The notes under the pieces: generated by a model | Databases searched by the model: none | The model's input: the letters and a program-made list of their open reading frames with translations, nothing else | What the model was told of the DNA's origin: nothing | From: an uncultured Oscillospiraceae bacterium | GTDB taxonomy: Bacteria; Bacillota; Clostridia; Oscillospirales; Oscillospiraceae | Assembly: GCA_934589155.1 (NCBI GenBank) | Contig: CAKTNP010000002.1 | Location: forward strand, 91,471-155,470 | Direction: 5' to 3' | DNA: 64,000 bases | Part shown: one piece after another, positions 1-7,434 of the stretch | How positions within the stretch are numbered: position 1 is the first letter of the stretch | Layout of the letters: every line of letters starts with the position of its first letter | Position numbers and translations under genes: made by a program

Positions 1-262
1 CCATCTTGGACTTGGAGTCCTTCTTGGGGCGGTACTTGAACACCACGACCTTCTTGGCCTTGCCGTTCTTGATGACCTTGCCCTCGACGACAGCGCCGGA
101 AACCACGGGAGTGCCGAAGGTGGCATTCTCGCCGTCCACCACAGCCAGGACCTGGTCGAAGGAAACCGTAGACTCAGCCTCTGCGTTCAGCTTCTCGACG
201 TAAATCACGTCGCCCTCAGACACGGAGTACTGCTTGCCGCCGGTAACGATAACAGCTTTCAT
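1..262 (-). CDS. rplU: 50S ribosomal protein L21, 3' end beyond window edge
   Basis: Reading the minus strand from the ATG gives [20 protein letters not shown] and continues with the [21 protein letters not shown] region typical of bacterial L21, a 23S rRNA-binding protein of the large subunit. About 87 codons are visible; the family is about 100 residues, so only a short C-terminal part is missing at the window edge. A consensus promoter and a probable L21 leader lie directly upstream. In Firmicutes rplU usually starts an operon with a ysxB-type protease gene, rpmA and obg, which would lie outside the window. Confidence 0.95.
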   Translation of the reverse strand, partial: MKAVIVTGGKQYSVSEGDVIYVEKLNAEAESTVSFDQVLAVVDGENATFGTPVVSGAVVEGKVIKNGKAKKVVVFKYRPKKDSKSKM

Positions 263-340
263 TTCTTGTTTGCACCTACCTTTATTCGTAGTCTCGCTCT
301 GGGGGCGCCGGGTTCGGCTTACAGCCCCTTCAATGCGGCT
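263..340 (-). promoter_or_regulatory. Probable L21 leader RNA
   Basis: The untranslated segment between the rplU promoter and its start carries GCCGCATTGAAGGGG and ends in GGTAGGTGCAAACAAGA before the ATG. This fits my memory of the Firmicute L21 leader, a cis-acting motif thought to mediate autoregulation of rplU. The assignment rests on position and these short matches; a covariance-model search was not possible here. Confidence 0.55.
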
Positions 341-345
341 TGTCT

Positions 346-374
346 ATTTTAGCAGAGATTTTTCCGGGTGTCAA
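346..374 (-). promoter_or_regulatory. Sigma-A promoter of rplU
   Basis: TTGACA (374-369) is separated by exactly 17 bp from TAAAAT (351-346). Transcription would start near 339 and run through the leader into rplU. Confidence 0.85.
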
Positions 375-413
375 TGGGTTTTCTCCGAAAAATTTCGGAA
401 TTTCCCCGAAATC

Positions 414-665
414 TCAGCCCTTCAGCCCCCGGGACTGGCGGTCCATATCCTCCACCACAATGTCGTAGATCTCCCCCAGGGTGGCGCAGTATTCCAGCAC
501 CTGCCAGGGCTCGTTGGTGTGGAAGTGGATCTTCACCGTCTCCTCGTCTCCCACCGCCAGTAGGCAATCGCCCTTAAAGTGACCCAGAATATAGTCATGG
601 ATCTCGTCCTCGTCCAGGTCCGTGCCGTCAATGAGCAGTTGGGTGTCGTATTTGAATTCCAGCAT
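414..665 (-). CDS. Stand-alone FakA/YloV middle-domain-like small protein
   Basis: An 83-residue acidic protein. Its core, VKIHFHTNEPWQVLEYC followed by GEIYDIVVEDMDRQ, matches the segment after the kinase domain in FakA/YloV (fatty acid kinase, DhaL family), where the pattern is VKVHxHTNDPG...GELxxIxIxNMxxQ. The N-terminal DhaL kinase domain and the C-terminal FakB-binding domain are absent, so this is not a kinase. It starts 16 bp after csoR on the same strand and is probably co-transcribed with it. A DegV (FakB-type) gene lies in the divergent operon. A FakB-docking or regulatory role is inference. The start is supported by AAAGGA about 9 nt upstream. Confidence 0.6.
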   Translation of the reverse strand: MLEFKYDTQLLIDGTDLDEDEIHDYILGHFKGDCLLAVGDEETVKIHFHTNEPWQVLEYCATLGEIYDIVVEDMDRQSRGLKG

Positions 666-681
666 GGCATAGTTCCTTTCT

Positions 682-1047
682 TTATTTCATGAATTTTTCC
701 ACGGCCTCGCACAGATCATCGATGGCCTCATGGTCCCCGGCGGCCACGGCGTCCACCATGCAGTGGCGCAGATGGTCCTGGAGGATCACTTTCCCCGTGT
801 TGTTCACAGCGGACCGGACTGCAGCCAACTGGACCAGGACCTCGCTGCAGTCCACCCCTTCTTCCACCATCTTCTTCACCTTTTCCAGGTGGCCGATGGC
901 CCGGGCCAGTCGATTGATGACCGCCTTCTGGTTTTCATGGACATGGCCGTGGGAATGGGCGATACCATGGGCGTGCATATATTCGTGGTCATGGGTCAGC
1001 TCTTCCTGCCCCTGGGTTTCTTTTTCCTTGCTGTGGGTGTGTTCCAT
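682..1047 (-). CDS. csoR: CsoR/RcnR-family metal-sensing repressor with His-rich N-terminus
   Basis: A 121-residue member of the DUF156 family of all-helical, DNA-binding metal sensors. C67, H92 and C96 reproduce the Cys-x24-His-x3-Cys copper ligand spacing of CsoR. Ahead of helix 1 lies an unusual stretch of about 40 residues with some ten histidines (HTHS, HDHEYMHAH, HSHGHVHEN). A His just before helix 1 is also a feature of the nickel sensors RcnR and InrS, so copper versus nickel is open. I chose the ATG at 1047 because it follows a GGGGGA ribosome site and because the upstream extension runs through a consensus promoter. It is divergent from the His-rich/CooT operon, which it probably controls together with itself. 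Confidence 0.85.
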   Translation of the reverse strand: MEHTHSKEKETQGQEELTHDHEYMHAHGIAHSHGHVHENQKAVINRLARAIGHLEKVKKMVEEGVDCSEVLVQLAAVRSAVNNTGKVILQDHLRHCMVDAVAAGDHEAIDDLCEAVEKFMK

Positions 1048-1083
1048 CCTCAGGTTCCCCCTTTCAGGGCGTTTACTGGCAAT

Positions 1084-1112
1084 ATTATAGCGTTTTTTGC
1101 CCCATATTGCAA
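1084..1112 (-). promoter_or_regulatory. Promoter of the csoR operon
   Basis: TTGCAA (1112-1107), 17 bp spacer, TATAAT (1089-1084), reading towards csoR. It lies about 40 bp upstream of the chosen csoR start. Confidence 0.75.
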
Positions 1113-1210
1113 GGCCGGAGCTCCGGTCATTTTCCCTTGCCTGCCCGGAGGCCTCCTTGGGACTATACAATTCCGCCGTTTTGTATGGATCTCCGGGAAA
1201 ATCCCCGGAA

Positions 1211-1244
1211 TGGGCTTGCCCCAGGGACGATTTTGCATTATAAT
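1211..1244 (+). promoter_or_regulatory. Promoter of the His-rich/cooT/degV operon with an overlapping GC dyad
   Basis: TTGCCC (1216-1221), 17 bp, TATAAT (1239-1244). The dyad TGGGCTTGCCCCA (1211-1223) covers the -35 box. CsoR-family repressors bind short G-tract/C-tract dyads, so this is a candidate operator for the divergently encoded CsoR-type protein. Confidence 0.65.
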
Positions 1245-1276
1245 AAGGAAAACGAATCCGAAAGGGGATCTTACCT

Positions 1277-1600
1277 ATGCATCTCGATCACGATCACACC
1301 ATGGGCGGCCACGACCATGCGCATACCCATGAGCACGAACACGAGCATGACCATGCGCACTGCGCCTCGGACTGCGGCGCCTGCGGCGAGCACTGCCACA
1401 CGCCCATGGAGGAGCTGACCGCCCTCATGAAATACATGGTGGGCCACAACGCCGCTCACGCCAACGAGTTGGCAGGCCTGGCCAAGCAGTTGGATGAGGC
1501 CGGGCAGCACACCGCCTATGAGCAGGTCATGCAGGCCGTTTCCGATTTTGAGAAGGGCAATCTGCGGCTGTCTGCGGTGCTGGCCTCTCTGGAGAAATAA
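1277..1600 (+). CDS. His-rich putative metal-binding protein
   Basis: A 107-residue protein in two parts. Residues 1-42 hold about a dozen His plus four Cys in a CASDCGACGEHCH cluster. Residues 43-107 form a predicted helical bundle without obvious catalytic motifs (ELTALMKYMVGHNAAHANEL...). I do not recognise a named family. The His and Cys tail suggests binding or buffering of Ni, Co, Zn or Cu, and position supports this: it is the first gene of an operon with a CooT nickel-binding protein and faces a CsoR-type metal sensor. AAAGGGGA lies just upstream of the ATG. Confidence 0.6.
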   Translation: MHLDHDHTMGGHDHAHTHEHEHEHDHAHCASDCGACGEHCHTPMEELTALMKYMVGHNAAHANELAGLAKQLDEAGQHTAYEQVMQAVSDFEKGNLRLSAVLASLEK

Positions 1601-1621
1601 AAATAAGAGGAGGATTTTTCC

Positions 1622-1819
1622 ATGTGTCTTTCTACCGTATACAAAAACACCAAGACCCCGGAAACCGTGGTCATGAAAAACGTTATGAAGATCTCCGTCC
1701 AGGACGGCATCGTCCTGCTGACGGATCTCATGGAGCGTCAGGTCGCCATTGAGGGCGATCTGCTGGAAGCTAACCTGGTGGACGGCTACGTCATCGTCCG
1801 GGAGCGGAACGCCGCCTGA
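1622..1819 (+). CDS. cooT: CooT-family nickel-binding protein
   Basis: A 65-residue protein that starts MCLSTVY and continues as a small beta-rich domain (VMKNVMKISVQDGIVLLTDL, then VEGDLLEANLVDGYVIV-like sequence). The family is known for the Cys at position 2, the Ni(II) ligand of the CooT homodimer that helps mature the Ni site of CO dehydrogenase in Rhodospirillum. Length and N-terminus match the family. AGAGGAGG precedes the start; the gene sits 21 bp after the His-rich gene and 21 bp before degV. No CO dehydrogenase gene is visible here, so the client enzyme is unknown. Confidence 0.85.
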   Translation: MCLSTVYKNTKTPETVVMKNVMKISVQDGIVLLTDLMERQVAIEGDLLEANLVDGYVIVRERNAA

Positions 1820-1840
1820 GGCGTGGAAAGAGAGGGTGCC

Positions 1841-2713
1841 ATGTCTGATTATGTAATTCTCACCGAATCCAGCAGCGATATTTCCCTGAAAATTGCCGCC
1901 GACAACGACATTCAGGTCATGCCCATGGACTTCATCCTGGAGGGCAAGTCCTACGCCCACTACGCCGACAGCCGGGAGATGGACGTAAAGGCCTTTTACC
2001 AAAAGCTCCGGGACGGGGCCGTGGTGACCACCGCCGCCGAAAATGTGGAGGACTACATGACCTGGGTCAAGCCCCTGCTGGAACAGGGCAAGGACGTGCT
2101 GCTGGTGGTGTTCTCCTCCGGCCTGTCCTCCACCTTCTCCACGGCCAATGTGGCCCTGGCGGAGCTGCGGGAGCAGTACCCTGACCGAAAGATCCTGGCG
2201 GTGGACTCTCTGTGCGCCTCCGCCGGCGAGGCTCTTTTGGCCTATTACGCCGCCCAGAACCGGGCCAAGGGCATGTGCATTGAGGAAAACGCCCAGTGGC
2301 TGGAGGACAACAAGCTGCATCTGGCCCACTGGTTCACCGTAGACGACCTCATGTTCCTGAAGCGGGGCGGCCGGGTATCCTCTGCCACGGCCCTGGTGGG
2401 CACCATGCTGGCCATCAAGCCGGTGCTCCATGTGGACGACGAGGGTCACCTCATCAACGTGGGCAAGGCCCGGGGGCGGAAGGCCTCCATGAAGGCCCTG
2501 GCGGACAAGGCCGGCGAAACCGGCACGGATCTGAGCAGTCAGGTGGTCTTTATCAGCCACGGTGACTGCCTGGCCGACGCCCAGTGGCTGGCTCAGGAGG
2601 TCAAGGACCGATTCCACCCCGTGGACGTGGTGATCTCCGACATCGGCCCCGTCATCGGCGCCCACTCCGGTCCCGGCACCCTGGCCCTGTACTTCATGGC
2701 AAGCCACAGATAA
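1841..2713 (+). CDS. degV: DegV family fatty-acid-binding protein (FakB type)
   Basis: A 290-residue DegV protein. Visible family features are the N-terminal VILTESSSDISL, the FSSGLSSTFSTANVAL segment around the bound carboxylate, DDLMFLKRGGRVSSATA in the middle, and the C-terminal IGPVIGAHSGPGTLALYF. Family members bind a single fatty acid and present it to FakA for phosphorylation before phospholipid synthesis. I chose the ATG at 1841 behind GAGAGGG rather than an in-frame upstream codon. It is the last gene of the metal-linked operon and is followed by a strong terminator. Linkage to CooT and to a FakA-like fragment is unusual. Confidence 0.9.
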   Translation: MSDYVILTESSSDISLKIAADNDIQVMPMDFILEGKSYAHYADSREMDVKAFYQKLRDGAVVTTAAENVEDYMTWVKPLLEQGKDVLLVVFSSGLSSTFSTANVALAELREQYPDRKILAVDSLCASAGEALLAYYAAQNRAKGMCIEENAQWLEDNKLHLAHWFTVDDLMFLKRGGRVSSATALVGTMLAIKPVLHVDDEGHLINVGKARGRKASMKALADKAGETGTDLSSQVVFISHGDCLADAQWLAQEVKDRFHPVDVVISDIGPVIGAHSGPGTLALYFMASHR

Positions 2714-2725
2714 AAGTCACACAGC

Positions 2726-2757
2726 AAGGACCCGCACCAAGGTGCGGGTCCTTTTCT
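2726..2757 (+). terminator. Intrinsic terminator after degV
   Basis: AAGGACCCGCACC pairs with GGTGCGGGTCCTT, followed by a T-run. The A-run on the 5' side means it may also stop the opposing XRE gene. Confidence 0.85.
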
Positions 2758-2792
2758 ATAAGACGGAAGAAAATAACGGCAAATTAGGCTGG

Positions 2793-3590
2793 TCAGGAAA
2801 GCTCTTCCAGCTTTTCCCGGTCCCAGCGATAAAAATCATGGGTGCGGAAGGTCTCCCCTTCCTCTCTTTCAAATACCTCCAGGATGCCCTTGGCGATCCT
2901 CTGGTACTTGGCGGCCTTTTCCGTCTGCCCCTTTTCCTTGAGGCAGTCCCGCATCACGAGCAGCATATCCACCGTTTCATCCAGAGACAGGCCCATTTGC
3001 TGCTCCGCCGCGTTATAGGAGTCCTCTCCCTCCAGAAGAAAGGCCATCTGCTGCAATTTGGTAAAATATATTTCGGGGATCTTCTCCAGAGTGGGTCTCA
3101 CCAGGGCCTGCTGGCCCATCTTGTGATAGGTCTCCGCCAGGATCCGCAGTGCGTCATACTTCACCTCGTCATCCTTGGTACACTCCACCAGGGTCTTGCA
3201 GATGGTGATGATTTCCTCCCCCCGCTCCGGCGCCTGCATGGTATAGAGCAGGTTGTTCAGAATGATGTCGTTTCCGGGATACTGCTTCAGCCCTGCCCGC
3301 AGCATAGCCTCGGATTTTGCGGGGTCGCTTTTGCGGAACTCCGCAGCATCGCAGCAGATCTTCATGACCTTCTGTTCCATTTCCAGCCGGTTGTAGTCAA
3401 ACAGCTCATCGGTAGATACCCCAAAGAAAGAGGCAATAGCGGGGATCAGGGCCACATCGGGCATGGCGGTGCCGTTTTCCCACTTGCTCACCGCCTGGAA
3501 GCTGAGTCCCAGGGCCTGGGCCAGGACTTCCTGGGAAATGTTCTGCTTTTTCCGCAGTTGGCGGATCTTTTCCCCTATTTGAATGTTCAT
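2793..3590 (-). CDS. XRE-family transcriptional regulator with helical C-terminal domain
   Basis: 265 residues. The N-terminal 60 carry a classic Cro/C1 helix-turn-helix (IGEKIRQLRKKQNISQEVLA, then LGLSFQAVSKWENG). The rest is a predicted all-helical, TPR-like domain (YDALRILAETYHKMGQQALV and similar), as in many Clostridial stand-alone regulators whose signal is unknown. AGGAGG sits 8 nt ahead of the ATG. It is followed on the opposite strand by the AT-rich peptidase gene; the DNA between them carries the XRE promoter and one copy of a 21-bp repeat. Confidence 0.85.
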   Translation of the reverse strand: MNIQIGEKIRQLRKKQNISQEVLAQALGLSFQAVSKWENGTAMPDVALIPAIASFFGVSTDELFDYNRLEMEQKVMKICCDAAEFRKSDPAKSEAMLRAGLKQYPGNDIILNNLLYTMQAPERGEEIITICKTLVECTKDDEVKYDALRILAETYHKMGQQALVRPTLEKIPEIYFTKLQQMAFLLEGEDSYNAAEQQMGLSLDETVDMLLVMRDCLKEKGQTEKAAKYQRIAKGILEVFEREEGETFRTHDFYRWDREKLEELS

Positions 3591-3628
3591 AAGGTTTCCT
3601 CCTGATATTTTGTTCCCGGGATGATTTT

Positions 3629-3657
3629 ATTCTATCATGGTCCTTCCCAGGCCGCAA
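3629..3657 (-). promoter_or_regulatory. Promoter of the XRE regulator
   Basis: TTGCGG (3657-3652), 17 bp, TAGAAT (3634-3629), pointing at the XRE gene. Confidence 0.6.
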
Positions 3658-3707
3658 TAACGCGGATGTTGAGAATTTTTCTACTTCTAGTTGAGTTCGC
3701 AGGAGAG

Positions 3708-3728
3708 AAAGCGCCCGCCCCAGGATGG
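3708..3728. repeat. Direct repeat copy 1 flanking the AT-rich insert
   Basis: AAAGCGCCCGCCCCAGGATG plus one G. It matches the copy at 4990-5010 in 19 of 21 positions and in the same orientation. Here only the left arm of the hairpin is present, with no complementary arm next to it. Confidence 0.75.
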
Positions 3729-3823
3729 AAATATCCTTCAGATTCGCGTGCATTATTGTTTCATTTTTTATCGCAATATGTTAAGATGGCAAAAAGAGAT
3801 TAAATGCATGGAGGATCTTCGTC

Positions 3824-4984
3824 ATGGAGCAAATTGCTTTGACATTCAAAAGCGCCGCCCAATATATCGACGCTATTAAGTTTCTTGAAGAACACCTTGG
3901 TCATGATGCCAATTTCAATATGATGGATCCCAAAAGCATTTATTTTGATTCCCCCAATATGAAAGCAACAAAAATTTTAGATTTTTTGAACTTTTCGCAC
4001 AAGCCTATCACTGTCTGTGAACATACCAATGATGAAGATGTTGCTGGCAGGATTGAAGAAACACCGGATATGTGCTTCATTGAAATCAGCCCGTTCGCGT
4101 ATCAAAACAGCGACTATCTATCCGCTGTCCTAGCCCATGAAATCATTCATCATTATTTATCCTGCAAGGGCATAAAAAAGTACATTACTTTGGACAACGA
4201 GGTCCTGACCGACATCGCCACAATTTATGCCGGACTTGGACAGCTCACGCTGAATGGGGTCTATGCCCAAACCGTGTCTTATCAAGAAAATACAAGGATC
4301 ACACATACGCATATTGCCGGGTATATCGATTTTGATAGTTTTTGTTTTGTCTACTGCATCATCTGTAAGCTACGCAATCTTCCCGATAGTGTAATTCTAA
4401 GTGGACTGTACTCCTCCGTTGCTGATGCTGTTAGCCGCATGAAAAGCAATCCTATTTATACATCTATCGCTTCATTCTGCCTAGACAATCACTCCGAAGC
4501 AACTTTTAATGAATATTTGTCTTCTTTATCCGTAGAGCCCCCCGAAATGGCATATGCATTGAAAAAGTTGGAGCAAAAAGAGAAAGAACTATCCGCATAT
4601 AAAACCCAATTAGAAAACCTGACATGCCAAAAAAAGAAGCTCCAGCAGGAACTTGAATCTGTGCTCCACCTTAACGAGTACAATCCTATCTTGCGAAAGC
4701 TCACCTATATGAGCGCAAACTTAAAAGCAGCAAAGGACTTTTCCTCTTTTGAGTCCAGCCAGAATACCTTTTTTACCTCGCTGGGCTGCAAATCAGAAGC
4801 GAATTCAAAATCAAATGATACATCCAGTAAAAAGGGGTATCATCAGCGTAGAAAAGCACCACTTTTAAGGCAAGACCGGCCAAACACAGCCATCGCCATG
4901 ATCATCGCTGTTGTGGTTATTATACTTCTTGTTATAACTTGTCTCGTCATTACGCTTAGCAGTCTCAACACCTTACCCCAATGA
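3824..4984 (+). CDS. Membrane-anchored HExxH metallopeptidase-like protein on AT-rich DNA
   Basis: 386 residues. HEIIH at 105-109 in the context VLAHEIIHHYLSCKG is a zincin zinc-binding motif; E126 or D130 in LDNEVLTDIATIYAGLGQ is a likely third ligand. Residues 242-283 form a charged coiled coil (LKKLEQKEKELSAYKTQLEN), 320-352 a polar linker, and about 355-380 a single transmembrane helix at the C-terminus. There is no signal peptide, so the catalytic part probably faces the cytosol as a tail-anchored protein. I recognise no named family or substrate. GGAGG lies 9 nt before the ATG. Codon use and base composition are clearly more AT-rich than all neighbours, which points to recent acquisition. 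Confidence 0.65.
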   Translation: MEQIALTFKSAAQYIDAIKFLEEHLGHDANFNMMDPKSIYFDSPNMKATKILDFLNFSHKPITVCEHTNDEDVAGRIEETPDMCFIEISPFAYQNSDYLSAVLAHEIIHHYLSCKGIKKYITLDNEVLTDIATIYAGLGQLTLNGVYAQTVSYQENTRITHTHIAGYIDFDSFCFVYCIICKLRNLPDSVILSGLYSSVADAVSRMKSNPIYTSIASFCLDNHSEATFNEYLSSLSVEPPEMAYALKKLEQKEKELSAYKTQLENLTCQKKKLQQELESVLHLNEYNPILRKLTYMSANLKAAKDFSSFESSQNTFFTSLGCKSEANSKSNDTSSKKGYHQRRKAPLLRQDRPNTAIAMIIAVVVIILLVITCLVITLSSLNTLPQ

Positions 4985-4989
4985 CTCAA

Positions 4990-5020
4990 AAAGCGCCCGC
5001 CCCAAAATGGGGCGGGCGCT
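4990..5020 (-). terminator. Terminator of the EF-G-like gene, containing direct repeat copy 2
   Basis: AGCGCCCGCCCC pairs with GGGGCGGGCGCT around AAAAT. On the minus strand it ends in TTTTT. It starts five bases after the stop of the peptidase gene, and its left part (4990-5010) is the second copy of the repeat at 3708-3728. Confidence 0.85.
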
Positions 5021-5058
5021 GGTTCTATGTAGGGTTCTTTGGCTTTGATACCGGCGGC

Positions 5059-7128
5059 TCAGCCCTCGGCGGCCTTGGCCTCCTCGATGATCTTGGCCTG
5101 GTTGGCAGCGGGGACCTCCTCATAACGCTCAAACTTCATGGTATAGGAGCCACGGCCCTGGGTCATGGACCGCAGGTCGATGGCATAGCTGCCCATTTCG
5201 GCCATGGGGACCTCGGCCTCCACGATGGTGTCGCCCTCGCCGTCGGGGTTCATGCCCATGATGCGGCCCCGGCGCTTGTTCAGGTCGCCGATGATGTCGC
5301 CCATGTTGTCGGAGGGCACCGTCACCTTCAGAGAAGCGATGGGCTCCAGCAGAGTAGGCTTGGCGTTGGGGATACCCTCCTTAAAGGCCAGGATGGCGGC
5401 GGTCTTAAAGGCCACTTCGTTGGAATCCACGGGGTGATAAGAGCCGTCGTACAGCACGGCCTTCAGGTTCACCATGGGATAGCCCGCCAGGGGGCCCTTC
5501 TGGACCGCCTCCCGGATGCCCTTCTCCACGGCGGGATAGAAGTTCTTGGGCACGCTGCCGCCGAAGACCTCTTCGGCGAAGATCAGCTCCTCCTGCTCCT
5601 CCTGGGGCTCAAAGCGGATCCACACGTCGCCGAACTGGCCGCTGCCGCCGGTCTGCTTCTTGTGACGGCCGTGGGCCTCCACCTTCTTCTTGATCCGCTC
5701 CCGATAGGCCACCTTGGCGGGCATCAGCACGGCGTCCACGCCGAAGCGGCTCTTCAGCTTGGACACCAGCACGTCCAGCTGCTGGTCGCCGGTGCCGGTA
5801 ATGACCATCTGGTGGGTCTCGGCGTTATTTTTCACGTTGAAGGAGGGATCCTCCTCGTTCAGTCTCGCAAGGCCCGCGGCCACCTTTTCCTCCTGACCCT
5901 TGGTCTTGGGAGCAATGGCCATGGCGTAGCAGGGCTCGGCATAGGGGATGCCCTTCAGGGTCACCACCTTACGGGGATCGCAGAGGGTGTCGCCGGTCTT
6001 CACCTTGTCCATCTTGCCGATGGCGCCGATGTCGCCGCAGGACAGCTCCTTGATCTCCGTGGCCTTCTTGCCGCACATGGTGTACAGGCGGCCCAGCTTC
6101 TCGGGCTCGCCGGTGCGGCCGTTGACCAGGGACATAGCCGGGGTCAGGACGCCGGAGAGGACCTTCACAAAGGAGTACTTGCCATACTGGTCGGACACAG
6201 TCTTGAACACGTAGGCAGAGGGCACGCCGCCGGGAGAGACCACGAATTCCTCGGTCTCGCCGTCAGCCCGGGTAGCCTTGTGATAGTTGCCCTCCACAGG
6301 ATTGGGCAGCAGCTCGATGATGTCGTCCATGAGCATGAGAGAACCCAGGCAGTTGACGCCGGAGCCGCAGAGCACCGGGAACAGGCTCCGGTCCAGAACG
6401 CCGGAATGGAGGCCCTTGATCATCTCGGCGTAAGTGAAGTCCTCACCGCCGAAGAACTTGTCCATGAATTCCTCGCTGGTCTCGGCCACAGCCTCCTTCA
6501 GTGCGTCGTTGAACTCGTCAATGACCTGACCCTTGCCCTCGGGCACATCGATCTCTACCCGCTTCATGTCCCGCATCTCAAAGGCCCGCTTGTTGAGGAC
6601 ATCAATAATGCCGGTGACCTTCTTATGCTCGTCCCAGATGGGCACCACCAGAGGAGCGATCTTGTTGCCGTACCGGGCCCGGAGGGCCTCAAAGGTGGCG
6701 TTGTAGTCGGAGTTATCCTCGTCCACCTTGGAAATATAAATGAAGCAGGGCATATTCCGCTCCTGGCAGTACTTCCAGGCCTTTTCAAAGCCCACGGTAA
6801 TTCCGTCCTTGGCGGAGCAGACGATAATGGCGGCGTCGGCAGCCCGGAGGGCTTCCACCACGGCGCCGGAGAAGTCAAAGCCGCCCGGAGTGTCCAGCAG
6901 GTTAATCTTGGCGCCCTTGTATTCCAGGGGGACCACGGAGGTGGAAATGGAAGTATTCCGGCGAATCTCCTCCGGATCATAGTCGCACACGGTGTTCCCG
7001 TCCGCGTTCCGGCCCATGCGGTCGATGGCGCCGGTCATGTAAAGCAAGCTCTCTGCCAGGGCAGACTTGCCGCTGCCGCTGTGGCCGAGTAGGCAAATAT
7101 TCCGAATGGCGTTTGCAGTATAGATCAT
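5059..7128 (-). CDS. Elongation factor G-like GTPase (EF-G paralogue)
   Basis: 689 residues with EF-G architecture: GTPase domain (P-loop GHSGSGKS 15-22, switch II DTPG 79-82, G4 SKVD 133-136 in place of NKxD), then domains II-V with DIIGDLNKRRGRIMGMN and the GSYTMKFERYEEVP C-terminus. The changed G4 motif and the reduced switch I (IRRNTSIST) mark it as the EF-G-like subfamily common in Clostridia, not the main FusA, which normally lies next to rpsL/rpsG. Its role is unsettled: an alternative translocase or a recycling/stress factor. The ATG at 7128 follows AAAGGAG; an upstream extension would overlap the promoter. Confidence 0.85.
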   Translation of the reverse strand: MIYTANAIRNICLLGHSGSGKSALAESLLYMTGAIDRMGRNADGNTVCDYDPEEIRRNTSISTSVVPLEYKGAKINLLDTPGGFDFSGAVVEALRAADAAIIVCSAKDGITVGFEKAWKYCQERNMPCFIYISKVDEDNSDYNATFEALRARYGNKIAPLVVPIWDEHKKVTGIIDVLNKRAFEMRDMKRVEIDVPEGKGQVIDEFNDALKEAVAETSEEFMDKFFGGEDFTYAEMIKGLHSGVLDRSLFPVLCGSGVNCLGSLMLMDDIIELLPNPVEGNYHKATRADGETEEFVVSPGGVPSAYVFKTVSDQYGKYSFVKVLSGVLTPAMSLVNGRTGEPEKLGRLYTMCGKKATEIKELSCGDIGAIGKMDKVKTGDTLCDPRKVVTLKGIPYAEPCYAMAIAPKTKGQEEKVAAGLARLNEEDPSFNVKNNAETHQMVITGTGDQQLDVLVSKLKSRFGVDAVLMPAKVAYRERIKKKVEAHGRHKKQTGGSGQFGDVWIRFEPQEEQEELIFAEEVFGGSVPKNFYPAVEKGIREAVQKGPLAGYPMVNLKAVLYDGSYHPVDSNEVAFKTAAILAFKEGIPNAKPTLLEPIASLKVTVPSDNMGDIIGDLNKRRGRIMGMNPDGEGDTIVEAEVPMAEMGSYAIDLRSMTQGRGSYTMKFERYEEVPAANQAKIIEEAKAAEG

Positions 7129-7192
7129 AGTGTTTTCTTGCTCCTTTCGACAGGCGGCACCGCAGAATCCTCGGCACCGCCGCAATGTCAAT

Positions 7193-7221
7193 ATTATACA
7201 TGAGCCCCCCGGAAATTTCAA
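7193..7221 (-). promoter_or_regulatory. Promoter of the EF-G-like gene
   Basis: TTGAAA (7221-7216), 17 bp, TATAAT (7198-7193). It gives a leader of about 60 nt. The rest of the gap to 7434 holds only the terminator of the next gene. Confidence 0.8.
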
Positions 7222-7379
7222 TGTCTATTTTGCAAAATTCACAAATGATGCATGCCGCATGGCGGTTCGTCCGTCAGTTATGGACGTATTATACAAAAAT
7301 CGGTAGAGAATTTTGACTCCCTGCCGAGGTTCTTTGTGAATTTTGTTGGATTTGTGAGCAAACTTTTAAGTGCCGGTTA

Positions 7380-7411
7380 CAAAAATATCCCGGCTGGGTA
7401 TCCAGCCGGGA
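7380..7411 (-). terminator. Terminator after the P-type-ATPase-like gene
   Basis: CCCGGCTGG pairs with CCAGCCGGG (loop GTAT), followed on the minus strand by ATATTTTTG. Confidence 0.8.
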
Positions 7412-7434
7412 CAGGATCTGATTCGTAAAGGCCG

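Noticed and set aside
4981..7092. A 700-codon open frame on the + strand
   Set aside because: It is antisense to the EF-G-like gene, His/Gly/Leu-rich and without any domain; such frames arise from the GC-rich codon use of the opposite strand. The same applies to long frames at 1271-2707 (-), 7780-9777 (+), 16860-18371 (-), 29168-30481 (-), 38445-41084 (+), 42256-44367 (-), 52915-54573 (+) and 58340-60085 (-).
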